From an uncultured Moraxella sp. (GTDB lineage Bacteria; Pseudomonadota; Gammaproteobacteria; Pseudomonadales; Moraxellaceae): DNA of 5,141 nt. Under the pieces are notes generated by a model. That model was not told the DNA's origin and did no database searches. It worked only from the letters and a program-made list of their open reading frames with translations. Position numbers and translations under genes: made by a program. Shown here in pieces: positions 1-5,141 of the stretch (positions are counted from its first letter, which is position 1; every line of letters starts with the position of its first letter). The stretch lies in contig CAKAQU010000115.1 in NCBI GenBank assembly GCA_916720335.1, positions 1-5,141 on the forward strand, read 5' to 3'.

Positions 1-671
1 AGATTTTTGGCTTGATAAGGTAATTTTGTAGTTTTAACCTTTTCAAATAAATTACCTATTTTGTACTTTTTCCACTCAATTTGACCATTATGAAATTCTG
101 ACAATGTCTGATTTTCATCATCGGTTAATGTACTATTCTTTAAGCCTGACTTTTCTAAATAATCATCAATCCATGATACTTGTACCATTTCTAGCTCATC
201 AATAAAATCTTCCATAAAGTCAAAATCAATTTGGTTGATTTTATCCAAATTAGGATTTTCTTTGACTGGAAGAGAGATTTTTAAATTATTAAAGGTTTCA
301 TCAATATCTCTAACTAATACAGATAATAATTTTGACTTTTGTTGATTTAATAAACTTGAAAGAAATAAGATAGCACCTTTATTTTCCAAATCTATCTTGG
401 GAATAATTTTTCTGACAAACTGACCCGCATACCAAGGCTTGTTTCGGTAGAAAAAAGTCATCTGCAAAAGACCCAAGCTCCAATTTCCAGCAGCGTTGAT
501 GTTTTCTTTATTCACGAACCCCGTGGTTTGTAAAATTCCTTGGTTCTGAGAAGTTCTTGTTACATAATCATATTCATTTCCACTAACCAGTTTATCTTTA
601 TTAAAACTTGATGTATTTTGAATTTCAAACAATTCCCGCAACTCAAATTCTGCCCATTTAACTTGTTGCAA
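1..671 (-). CDS. Specificity subunit (S / BcgIB-like) of a restriction-modification system, 3' end cut off by window edge
   Basis: This is the DNA-recognition subunit that would direct the fused nuclease/methyltransferase encoded just upstream. The frame is open from a TGA at 708-710 to the left edge, giving about 223 codons from the TTG at 669-671. The first target-recognition domain opens with KWAEFELRELFEIQN, continues through DYVTRTSQNQGIL and ends near AGQFVRKIIPKID. It is followed by a helical conserved region with DFMEDFIDELEMVQVSWIDDYL-like content. A second copy of the opening motif (EWKKYKIGNLFEKVKT) then begins about 20 residues before the edge, so a two-TRD protein is expected and the second TRD lies outside. 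No ATG or GTG lies between the TGA and the first conserved residues. TTG at 671 is my choice; an ATT at 702-704 would add the residues SKVPAYLTEK-like upstream and would overlap the upstream gene. The family (type I HsdS or type IIB B subunit) is clear; the exact start is not. Confidence 0.85.
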   Translation of the reverse strand, partial: MQQVKWAEFELRELFEIQNTSSFNKDKLVSGNEYDYVTRTSQNQGILQTTGFVNKENINAAGNWSLGLLQMTFFYRNKPWYAGQFVRKIIPKIDLENKGAILFLSSLLNQQKSKLLSVLVRDIDETFNNLKISLPVKENPNLDKINQIDFDFMEDFIDELEMVQVSWIDDYLEKSGLKNSTLTDDENQTLSEFHNGQIEWKKYKIGNLFEKVKTTKLPYQAKN

Positions 672-679
672 TTTTTCTG

Positions 680-2737
680 TTAAATAGGCTGGGACTTTGC
701 TAATTGCTCACTAAGTTTTGGCTGTGTTTTGATGATATTTGCTACTTCCCAAGCCAAATAGTCGCTAACTGTTTTGGAAAAGTCATCAAGTGCAGGCTTA
801 CCGTCTATTGGTGCTGATTGGTTCCAGTCTGCTCCATTTTGGGGATTTATGGTGCCTTCGTAATATTCTTTTGAAGTAAATAGCGTTAATTTTGATTTAC
901 CAAATCGCACTAAATTTACCAATTCTTCATAACGTTCCTTAGCATTATCGACGTTTTTTAGATTATTGATAGCTTTTCTACGGTTGCTACGAGAATAACC
1001 ATCATTGCTAAAATCAATGAATTTGACTATATCGTCGGCATGATGTTTTTCACCCACTTTAAATACATAAATATAGGTCTGTACGCTTGCCTTGCCAGCA
1101 AATAAATCAAGAGGCATGCGAATACTAGCGAGTAATGTATGTTTGGATAGAATTCGCTGATTTATCTCCTTTGCCTTGCCATTACCTGCTGTATCTTTAA
1201 TAATGATAGCAGCATAACCTTTTTTCATCATATTTAAAGCAGTTTCTACAAAGTTCATACCATTGCCTGTGGCAGAGTAAGGTGGATTTAAGATAAAAGC
1301 ATCAGCTGGAAAGTCATCATCAGTATTACCAAAACTATATTTACCATCAAAATCAAGCAATGAGTCTTTGTTAATGATATTGGAACTACCATCACCCATC
1401 ATAATCATATTTAAAATGGCGAGCATATAGACACTGGGCAACAATTCCAAACCTAATAACTGCTTAGCCTTAATATGAGCTTCTTTAACTCGTAATTCAT
1501 CTGGAGAATGAATATTTTCTTTTGCATCTTTAAGCATTTCATTCATTGCTGCAACTAAAAGCCCTGCGGAACCTGTAGCAAAGTCCCAAACATAACTATC
1601 TTTATTGACACGGGCAAGTTTGGCTAATAATGTACCAATGTAAGCAGGTGTTAAAACAACATCATTTAACTTATCTTGGCTAAATCTAAACCAAGAATAC
1701 ATCTCATTAAATAATTTTCCTGTAAAATCAGTAGTCAAGCCAATCTTGTAATAAATACCTAGGTCATCTACAATTTTTACAAATACTCGCTTTAATTGGC
1801 TTTCTCCGTTATGTGGTCTGTTAATATTATCCATTAAAAGCGTATTGGATAGCGTACGAATAATAAGTTCTTTTTTGTCCTGTGGTAATTGTTTTTCATT
1901 GAAAAAAGCATTGATTTTACGGATAATAATATCTCCATCTCTATTACCATCTTCTTCGCTTGATTTTAAATCATCTTTTTCTAATGGTTTCACTTTGCCA
2001 GGCACCCCAAGGGTAGCAATAATAGCAGCAGCAACCAGATAAACTCGAGCATCCTCAGCTAACCCTTTTTCGTTTTGATAGATATCATTATTTAATCTAG
2101 TAAGGCTGGTATCAATTTCCTTTTCACGCTTTTCTTTAATTTTGTCCAGTTCTTCTGGGGAGAGGGATAGTTGTTTAACCTGAGCGATAAAGCCATCAAA
2201 ATTATTTTTAGCTAGAAATGAAAAATCACTAAACTCACCAACCTTTTGCCCAATACCAAAATTTGATTTAGACACATAGTAAACACCAATTTGATGACGA
2301 ATATTACCTTTCTCATCTTTTTCGCCAGTCATGCCAATGGCAATAATATCAGTAAAGCTTGTATGATGAAGTAGTGCATTTGCATAATGCACTGCTCCAT
2401 TGACTGCATATCCATTAATATTTGGAAAATATGGTTCATTTTTAGCATTACGATTATTTACATTACCGTCAGCGTCTAATTTAACCAATTTATTAGCATA
2501 ACCTTTATATTCAATCAAAATAGGGTAGTAATCAGTATTACTATCTTGTAGTAATAATTTAGTATCAGGGCGATTAGCACCACTCCCTCCATTTTTGGAA
2601 AAATAGATAGATAGAGCTTTATCAATTTCTTCATTAAGAGATTCATGCTCTAATTTATAATCCAAATCGTGATTTTTTAACCAGCCATTGGCTAGTTCAG
2701 CAATATTGGGCTCAATTGATTGAATTTTTCGTGTCAT
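680..2737 (-). CDS. Fused PD-(D/E)XK nuclease and N6-adenine DNA methyltransferase, BcgI-like (type IIB) A subunit
   Basis: The 685-residue protein would both cleave and methylate adenine in DNA once guided by the S subunit. Numbering is from the ATG at 2735-2737. Residues about 25-140 look like a nuclease: PD at 57-58, EYK at 76-78 and a later HYA block near 117 fit a PD-(D/E)XK core. A charged helical linker (LSPEELDKIKEKREKE) covers about 193-208. The methyltransferase follows, with motif X (LTPAYIGTLLAKLA, 362-375), AdoMet-binding motif I (DFATGSAG, 385-392) and catalytic motif IV (NPPY, 484-487), in the X-I-IV order of gamma-class enzymes such as HsdM. It is longer than a typical HsdM (about 500 aa) and close to BcgIA (about 640 aa), and no separate HsdR is visible. 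A GTG at 2744-2746 is in frame, but it forms part of the AGGTG ribosome binding site, so the ATG is preferred. The next gene (S) begins within about 10 bp of, or overlaps, this stop. A type I HsdM with an odd N-terminus is the alternative. Confidence 0.85.
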   Translation of the reverse strand: MTRKIQSIEPNIAELANGWLKNHDLDYKLEHESLNEEIDKALSIYFSKNGGSGANRPDTKLLLQDSNTDYYPILIEYKGYANKLVKLDADGNVNNRNAKNEPYFPNINGYAVNGAVHYANALLHHTSFTDIIAIGMTGEKDEKGNIRHQIGVYYVSKSNFGIGQKVGEFSDFSFLAKNNFDGFIAQVKQLSLSPEELDKIKEKREKEIDTSLTRLNNDIYQNEKGLAEDARVYLVAAAIIATLGVPGKVKPLEKDDLKSSEEDGNRDGDIIIRKINAFFNEKQLPQDKKELIIRTLSNTLLMDNINRPHNGESQLKRVFVKIVDDLGIYYKIGLTTDFTGKLFNEMYSWFRFSQDKLNDVVLTPAYIGTLLAKLARVNKDSYVWDFATGSAGLLVAAMNEMLKDAKENIHSPDELRVKEAHIKAKQLLGLELLPSVYMLAILNMIMMGDGSSNIINKDSLLDFDGKYSFGNTDDDFPADAFILNPPYSATGNGMNFVETALNMMKKGYAAIIIKDTAGNGKAKEINQRILSKHTLLASIRMPLDLFAGKASVQTYIYVFKVGEKHHADDIVKFIDFSNDGYSRSNRRKAINNLKNVDNAKERYEELVNLVRFGKSKLTLFTSKEYYEGTINPQNGADWNQSAPIDGKPALDDFSKTVSDYLAWEVANIIKTQPKLSEQLAKSQPI

Positions 2738-2743
2738 TTTATT

Positions 2744-2748
2744 CACCT
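2744..2748 (-). promoter_or_regulatory. Ribosome binding site AGGTG that decides the methyltransferase start
   Basis: Read on the minus strand, TAGGTGAATAAAATG places an AGGTG Shine-Dalgarno six bases before the ATG at 2737. The longest open frame would start at the GTG inside this motif, but no ribosome binding site lies upstream of that GTG. The ATG is therefore the likelier start, and the protein has 685 rather than 688 residues. Confidence 0.7.
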
Positions 2749-2780
2749 ATTTATATCTTATTTCTCACAAAATAAAACTT

Positions 2781-3113
2781 CTACTTTTTTGAAATTTCTT
2801 TAAAGATAATAGCAAAGATTTCTTTAAAATTTTCAGGCATAGAACGGTAATCAGAGATCAACTCTTCCTCTTGATGAGACATATCACTTTCTTTTGTGGC
2901 TGATTGGAACATTGCTCCTTTACCTGTTAATAACCAAGTAATACTAATTCCTAGTGCTTCATGAATTTTTACTAATCCTTCCACATTCGGATCTCGTCCT
3001 TCATTAAGGTAGTTCATAGCTGAACGATAAGAGATTCCAGTCAGTTCTGAGAACTCTTTAATACTCATACCTTTTACGTCTAAAATTTGCTTTAATTTAT
3101 CTGATATGCACAT
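2781..3113 (-). CDS. Xre-family helix-turn-helix regulator, likely controller of the RM operon
   Basis: This is a 110-residue DNA-binding protein. Residues about 5-64 form a Cro/cI-type HTH_3 domain: DKLKQILDVKGMSIKEFSEL, then TGISYRSAMNYLNEGR as the turn and recognition helix, then NVEGLVKIHEALGISITWLLTG closing the five-helix fold. The C-terminal tail (EEELISDYRSMPENFKEIF) resembles the short helical tails of phage-type repressors and may support dimerisation. It is somewhat longer than classical type II controller (C) proteins of about 80 residues. It is the first gene of the minus-strand unit, 43 bp from the methyltransferase ATG with no obvious terminator between, so the two are probably co-transcribed. 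The start ATG has no good Shine-Dalgarno (only AAAGAAA well upstream), suggesting low or leader-poor expression. The HTH assignment is firm; control of the RM genes is inferred from position and from repeats in its promoter. Confidence 0.85.
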   Translation of the reverse strand: MCISDKLKQILDVKGMSIKEFSELTGISYRSAMNYLNEGRDPNVEGLVKIHEALGISITWLLTGKGAMFQSATKESDMSHQEEELISDYRSMPENFKEIFAIIFKEISKK

Positions 3114-3137
3114 TGTTTCACATTTCTTTTGTTAAGC

Positions 3138-3188
3138 ATGAATTATTGTGATATATCATTCATAATCAATATGAATCATGTTTCATAT
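3138..3188. promoter_or_regulatory. Inverted-repeat half-site array, candidate operators of the Xre regulator
   Basis: Four copies of one half-site are seen: ATGAAT at 3138-3143, ATTCAT at 3158-3163, ATGAAT at 3171-3176 and TTTCAT at 3181-3186. The middle two form a 6/6 inverted repeat with a 7-base spacer. The last two form ATATGAA-N6-TTCATAT, with seven-base perfect arms (3169-3175 and 3182-3188). A perfect 10-bp palindrome, TGATATATCA, lies at 3149-3158. The array covers the -35 and spacer of the regulator promoter. Binding by the neighbouring Xre protein is inferred from position, and AT-rich sequence makes some repeats likely by chance. Confidence 0.45.
3142..3169 (-). promoter_or_regulatory. 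Candidate sigma-70 promoter for the regulator-RM operon
   Basis: On the minus strand, TTGATT (plus 3164-3169) is followed after 16 bases by AATAAT (plus 3142-3147, five of six matches to TATAAT). Transcription would begin near 3135, about 22 bases before the regulator ATG. It is the best promoter-like pair in the 106-bp intergenic region, and it overlaps the half-site array annotated separately, as expected for an autoregulated promoter. Confidence 0.5.
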
Positions 3189-3219
3189 CTTAATTTAACT
3201 TAGGTATGACTGCAACGTT

Positions 3220-4249
3220 ATGGCACAACATTTTCTCCTTTCCAGCAAAGCGCGCACGCTTTCACCTATCAAGATAGCCAGACTATCTGATAACGAAGCG
3301 TTTTCAATGCTTTGTGCTTTACGTTGGGGAAGTGCAAAGCATGTCGTATGTCCGAAATGCGGTGTACAACATCAAGCCTATTTTATCTCTACTCGCAAGC
3401 AGTGGCGATGCAAACATTGTAAACACACATTTAGCATTACCTCAGGGACGATTTTTGCTAACCATAAGCTGCCGATTCAAACTTACTTATTCGCTATCGT
3501 CTTCTTTGTGAATGCGGTAGGATTTCCGCTTGTCAGCTTGCTCGTGATTTGAATGTGCAGTATAAAACGGCTTTTACTCTTGCTCATAAAATTCGTGAGA
3601 GTTTTATCGTACAACGTGAACTCTTTCCGCTGTCAGGCGAAATCCATATTGATGGTACTTACATACATTCCGCTCCACGTCCAAAGAATAAGAAAGCAGA
3701 GCGTGTGGATAGACGATTAAAAGCCAATACCAATCCAAACAAGCGTGCGGTATTGGTGATGCGTGAGCGTTATTCTGAGCAAGAAACATTATCTAATCCA
3801 CAGTTAGTGGGGCAAAGAAAACTATCACGTTTCCGATTCTCTTAGAGAATACCGAAACCGTAAAAAAAATTAGCTAAGGCGTATATTGAGCCAAACAGCC
3901 GTATTCATGCGGACGAAAATGCAGCCTATATGAACTAATGGTTAATTACGATTTGCAGCGAGTAAACCACCAACATGAATATCGTAGCGATGACGGTATT
4001 ACCAACAACCTTGCCGAAAGCTATTTTGCACGCTTTAAACGTATGTACTATGGACAAGTTCACAAAATGAGTAACGTCTATCTTGATAACTATGCCAATG
4101 AAGTCGCCTATCGTGAAGATATTCGTAAACTGGATAATTTAACTATTTTTAATGATGTGACCAGTAAATATCTCAGCACTTCATCAGATAATGCTTGGAA
4201 AGGCTACTGGCAAGGTAATCATAGACAAACAGAAAGACTGGTCATGTAA
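3220..4249 (+). pseudogene. IS1595-family transposase, inactivated by four frameshifts
   Basis: An ancestral protein of about 340 residues can be read across three frames. It opens MAQHFLLSSKARTLSP and has a zinc ribbon with CPKC (44-47) and CKHC (64-67), followed by TFSITSGTIF. A catalytic HIDGTYIHS block lies near 3646-3672, a second HADENAAY block near 3906-3929, and then NNLAESYFARFKRMYYG (3982-4032) and the terminal GYWQGNHR, all typical of this family. Lesions: about 4 bases lost near 3517-3522 (the usual VKGIS is reduced); one G lost from the G run at 3809-3812; one extra A in the run of eight at 3862-3869; and one G lost between 3929 and 3930, where TATGATGAA became TATATGAA. The mutations leave no frame longer than 110 codons. 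The zinc ribbon and DDE-like blocks make the family call secure; no active transposase can be made unless the sequence is in error. Confidence 0.92.
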
Positions 4250-4606
4250 TGGCAAAAAAAAGCTATTTCAGTCAGATTCAAGCAAAAATTGACGGCTTGC
4301 AACGTGAGCGTAAGCAAGTGCTAGAACACCTTACATTAGTGGAAGATAAACTCAATAAGCTACAAGCGCCATTTCAAAGGGAAATTACGCCAAATGGTAC
4401 TAGCAGAGATGAAGGTAAAACCAAACCACGAATTTACCGTTAATGAATTGATTAAGCTTGTCCTTATTCGAGATGGACAAAAAAACATCATTCAACCGCA
4501 GCATACTGTTTCCGTGCGTGGTGCATTGAGGAATTGGCTTAATAAATGTGTAGTAGAACGAGTGACCTTAAAAGCAAATGATGTACGGTGGAGGTTGAGT
4601 TGTTAA
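4249..4606 (+). pseudogene. IS passenger gene A: coiled coil plus winged-helix-like protein, one frameshift
   Basis: I do not recognise a named family. The ATG overlaps the transposase stop (TAATG at 4247-4251), so the gene is translationally coupled to it and belongs to the element. The first segment (MAKKSYFSQIQAKIDGLQRE and on to LNKLQAPFQREITP) is charged and heptad-like, a probable coiled coil at residues about 8-40. The frame is then lost at the A run 4392-4394. The next frame carries MVLAEMKVKPNHEFTVNELI and continues through VSVRGALRNWLNKCVVERVT to RWRLSC, which resembles a small winged helix. Adding one A (CCAAAATGG) joins them into a protein of about 120 residues. It could instead be two overlapping small genes, but the matching architecture of the convergent gene favours one broken gene. 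A DNA-binding or transposition-accessory role is a guess. Confidence 0.6.
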
Positions 4607-4610
4607 TTAA
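4603..4610. other. TTAATTAA palindrome supplying both convergent stop codons
   Basis: The palindrome gives TAA to passenger A (4604-4606) on the plus strand and TAA to passenger B (plus 4603-4605) on the minus strand, so the two genes abut with no intergenic space. No GC-rich terminator hairpin is seen at the convergence. Confidence 0.7.
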
Positions 4611-4995
4611 TTTTCAAGTTTTTTAAACGACAATGAAACCCTGCACGCTCAATTAATCCCTTTTTCTCTAACCGCAGCAATATTCTCTTAACTGCCTTAT
4701 AATGGTTATCGCCAATATCAACAAATTGTGGCTGACCTTGTAAACTCAATACCGCTTCGGCTATTTCTCCACATTGAATCAAATCACTAGACTCTCGCAA
4801 TACTTTTGCTATCAAAGATGTTGTGATGAGTGACGGAGCTTTAGGCTCTTTAGGTGCAAAGGGCTGTGCAAGTTCATTGATTTCTTATGTTAATGCATTA
4901 ATTTGTTTTGCTAATAACGCTTTTTTCTTTCAGCAGCAATAAACGTGCGCCTAGCTCTCGTTTCGATAGTTTTTGTGTTATAATGAAAAAGCCAT
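4603..4995 (-). pseudogene. IS passenger gene B: convergent coiled coil plus winged-helix-like protein, nonsense and frameshift mutations
   Basis: Reading leftward from an ATG at 4993-4995, a protein of about 130 residues can be rebuilt. The N-terminal part is KLSKRELGARLLLLKEK, then ALLAKQINALT and EINELAQPF, which is helical and charged. A proline-rich linker, APKEPKAPS, follows. The intact C-terminal part (4603-4815 and a little upstream) holds CGEIAEAVLSLQGQ and then AVKRILLRLEKKGLIERAGF, a winged-helix-like pattern. Lesions: a TAA at 4885-4887 where CAA (Gln) would fit; one extra A in the A6 run (plus-strand T run 4921-4926); and probably one T missing just after the start (A run 4986-4990 on the plus strand). 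Only a fragment starting at a TTG (4813-4815) is open. No named family is recognised. Its stop overlaps that of passenger A by two bases. Confidence 0.55.
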
Positions 4996-5014
4996 TACTT
5001 AATCTAATAAGTAA
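4995..5014. repeat. Inverted repeat overlapping the passenger B start
   Basis: TTACTTA at 4995-5001 and TAAGTAA at 5008-5014 form seven-base perfect arms with a 6-base loop. On the minus strand the 3' arm ends on the A of the presumed ATG start of passenger B. It could be an operator or a weak RNA hairpin near the start. It is AT-rich, so stability would be low and no function is shown. Confidence 0.4.
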
Positions 5015-5036
5015 AGACTTTAATAATTTTTAATTA

Positions 5037-5093
5037 TGCGGTCTTTGTGCAATTGCTACATAATACCGAAAAAATGTTATGTTTTCTGACCGC
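5037..5093. repeat. GCGGTC / GACCGC inverted pair, degenerate uptake-signal-like
   Basis: GCGGTC at 5038-5043 (in TTATGCGGTCTTT) and GACCGC at 5088-5093 (in TTCTGACCGCTCTTTCG) face each other across about 45 bases. GCGGTC is shared with the ends of the Pasteurellaceae uptake signals AAGTGCGGT and ACAAGCGGT, but neither copy matches a full 9-mer. It is offered only as a weak taxonomic hint. Confidence 0.25.
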
Positions 5094-5130
5094 TCTTTCG
5101 TTTTTATGGCGTAGGTGGATCCATTAATTC

Positions 5131-5135
5131 AAGGA
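5131..5135 (+). promoter_or_regulatory. Possible ribosome binding site of a gene starting at the right edge
   Basis: The window ends AAGGATTTTAT. If the next base is G, an ATG would begin at 5140, four bases after AAGGA, which is a plausible Shine-Dalgarno. No coding sequence is visible inside the window. The stretch 5068-5130 otherwise shows no gene. Confidence 0.3.
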
Positions 5136-5141
5136 TTTTAT

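Larger units (their letters stand above)
3203..5067 (+). mobile_element. IS1595-family insertion sequence with two passenger genes, degenerate; ends tentative
   Basis: The element is defined by a broken IS1595-type transposase and two small passenger genes that follow it. The left end is placed at GGTATGACTGCAACG, 17 bases before the transposase ATG. The right end is placed where the reverse complement reads GGTATTATGTAGCAATTGC. The two ends share the outer GGTAT and, with small gaps, GCAA and GCACAA blocks. I found no matching 8-bp target duplication: TTAACTTA precedes the left end and GAAAAAAT follows the right end. The presence of the element is certain from the transposase; the exact borders are weak. 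A TATGAC at 3205-3210 with TTCATA at 3182-3187 could form a poor promoter across the left junction. Confidence 0.55.

Noticed and set aside
1845..2042. 65-codon open frame on the plus strand inside the methyltransferase gene
   Set aside because: It lies antisense to a clearly conserved gene, has no ribosome binding site and its translation is low-complexity; it is a shadow frame.
2744..2746. GTG start for the methyltransferase gene
   Set aside because: The GTG is part of an AGGTG ribosome binding site that is well spaced for the ATG at 2737.
3114..3219. Classical C-box (GACT/AGTC) operators for a type II controller protein
   Set aside because: No such motif is present; only the ATGAAT-type half-sites are seen.
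3314..3511. 65-codon plus-strand frame overlapping the transposase
   Set aside because: It overlaps the zinc-ribbon coding region, whose frame shows the family motifs; this alternative frame has none.
3604..3789. 61-codon minus-strand frame inside the transposase
   Set aside because: It is antisense to the HIDGTYIHS catalytic segment and has no features of its own.
4603..4620. Bidirectional terminator at the convergent gene ends
   Set aside because: Only an 8-bp AT-only palindrome is present, with no GC-rich stem and only a short T run; it is better explained as overlapping stop codons.
5053..5083. Rightward promoter TTGCTA with TATGTT for a gene beyond the edge
   Set aside because: The spacing is 19 bases and the -10 matches only four of six positions, too weak to annotate.
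1..5141. CRISPR array, tRNA or rRNA genes
   Set aside because: No regularly spaced repeats, cloverleaf-like segments or conserved rRNA stretches were seen on either strand.

Overview
The window is AT-rich bacterial DNA, probably from a gammaproteobacterium. A few degenerate GCGGTC-type motifs resemble Pasteurellaceae uptake sequences and hint at that family, but the hint is weak. Everything here is accessory DNA: a restriction-modification (RM) operon on the minus strand next to a decaying IS1595-family insertion sequence.

Left half (1 to about 3200, minus strand, transcribed right to left). The order is a small Xre-type HTH regulator (2781-3113), then a fused nuclease/adenine methyltransferase of 685 aa (680-2737), then a specificity (S) subunit (about 671 down to the left edge, cut off at base 1). 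The fused protein has an N-terminal PD...EYK nuclease and a C-terminal N6-adenine methyltransferase with DFATGSAG and NPPY motifs. With a separate two-TRD S subunit, this matches the type IIB, BcgI-like layout (A = cut + methylate, B = recognise). The regulator lies 43 bp upstream of the methyltransferase start. Its promoter (about 3142-3169) sits in an array of ATGAAT/ATTCAT half-sites, which suggests autoregulation and control of RM expression. These three frames are intact as far as they can be read.

Right half (about 3203 to about 5067). This is an IS1595-family element. Its transposase (3220-4249, plus) has an N-terminal zinc ribbon and recognisable catalytic blocks but carries four frameshifts. 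A small passenger gene (4249-4606, plus) is coupled to it through a TAATG stop/start overlap. A second small passenger gene (4603 to about 4995, minus) is convergent and shares a TTAATTAA stop palindrome with the first. Both passengers are also broken. Once repaired, they show the same architecture: a short coiled coil, a proline-containing linker and a winged-helix-like C-terminus. I do not recognise a named family for them.

The last about 75 bases contain no gene I can support. A purine-rich AAGGA ending 6 bases before the window edge may be the ribosome binding site of a gene that begins at the boundary.

The most interesting points are the compact BcgI-like system with its dedicated regulator and operator array, and the paired, convergent coiled-coil/winged-helix passengers of the insertion sequence.
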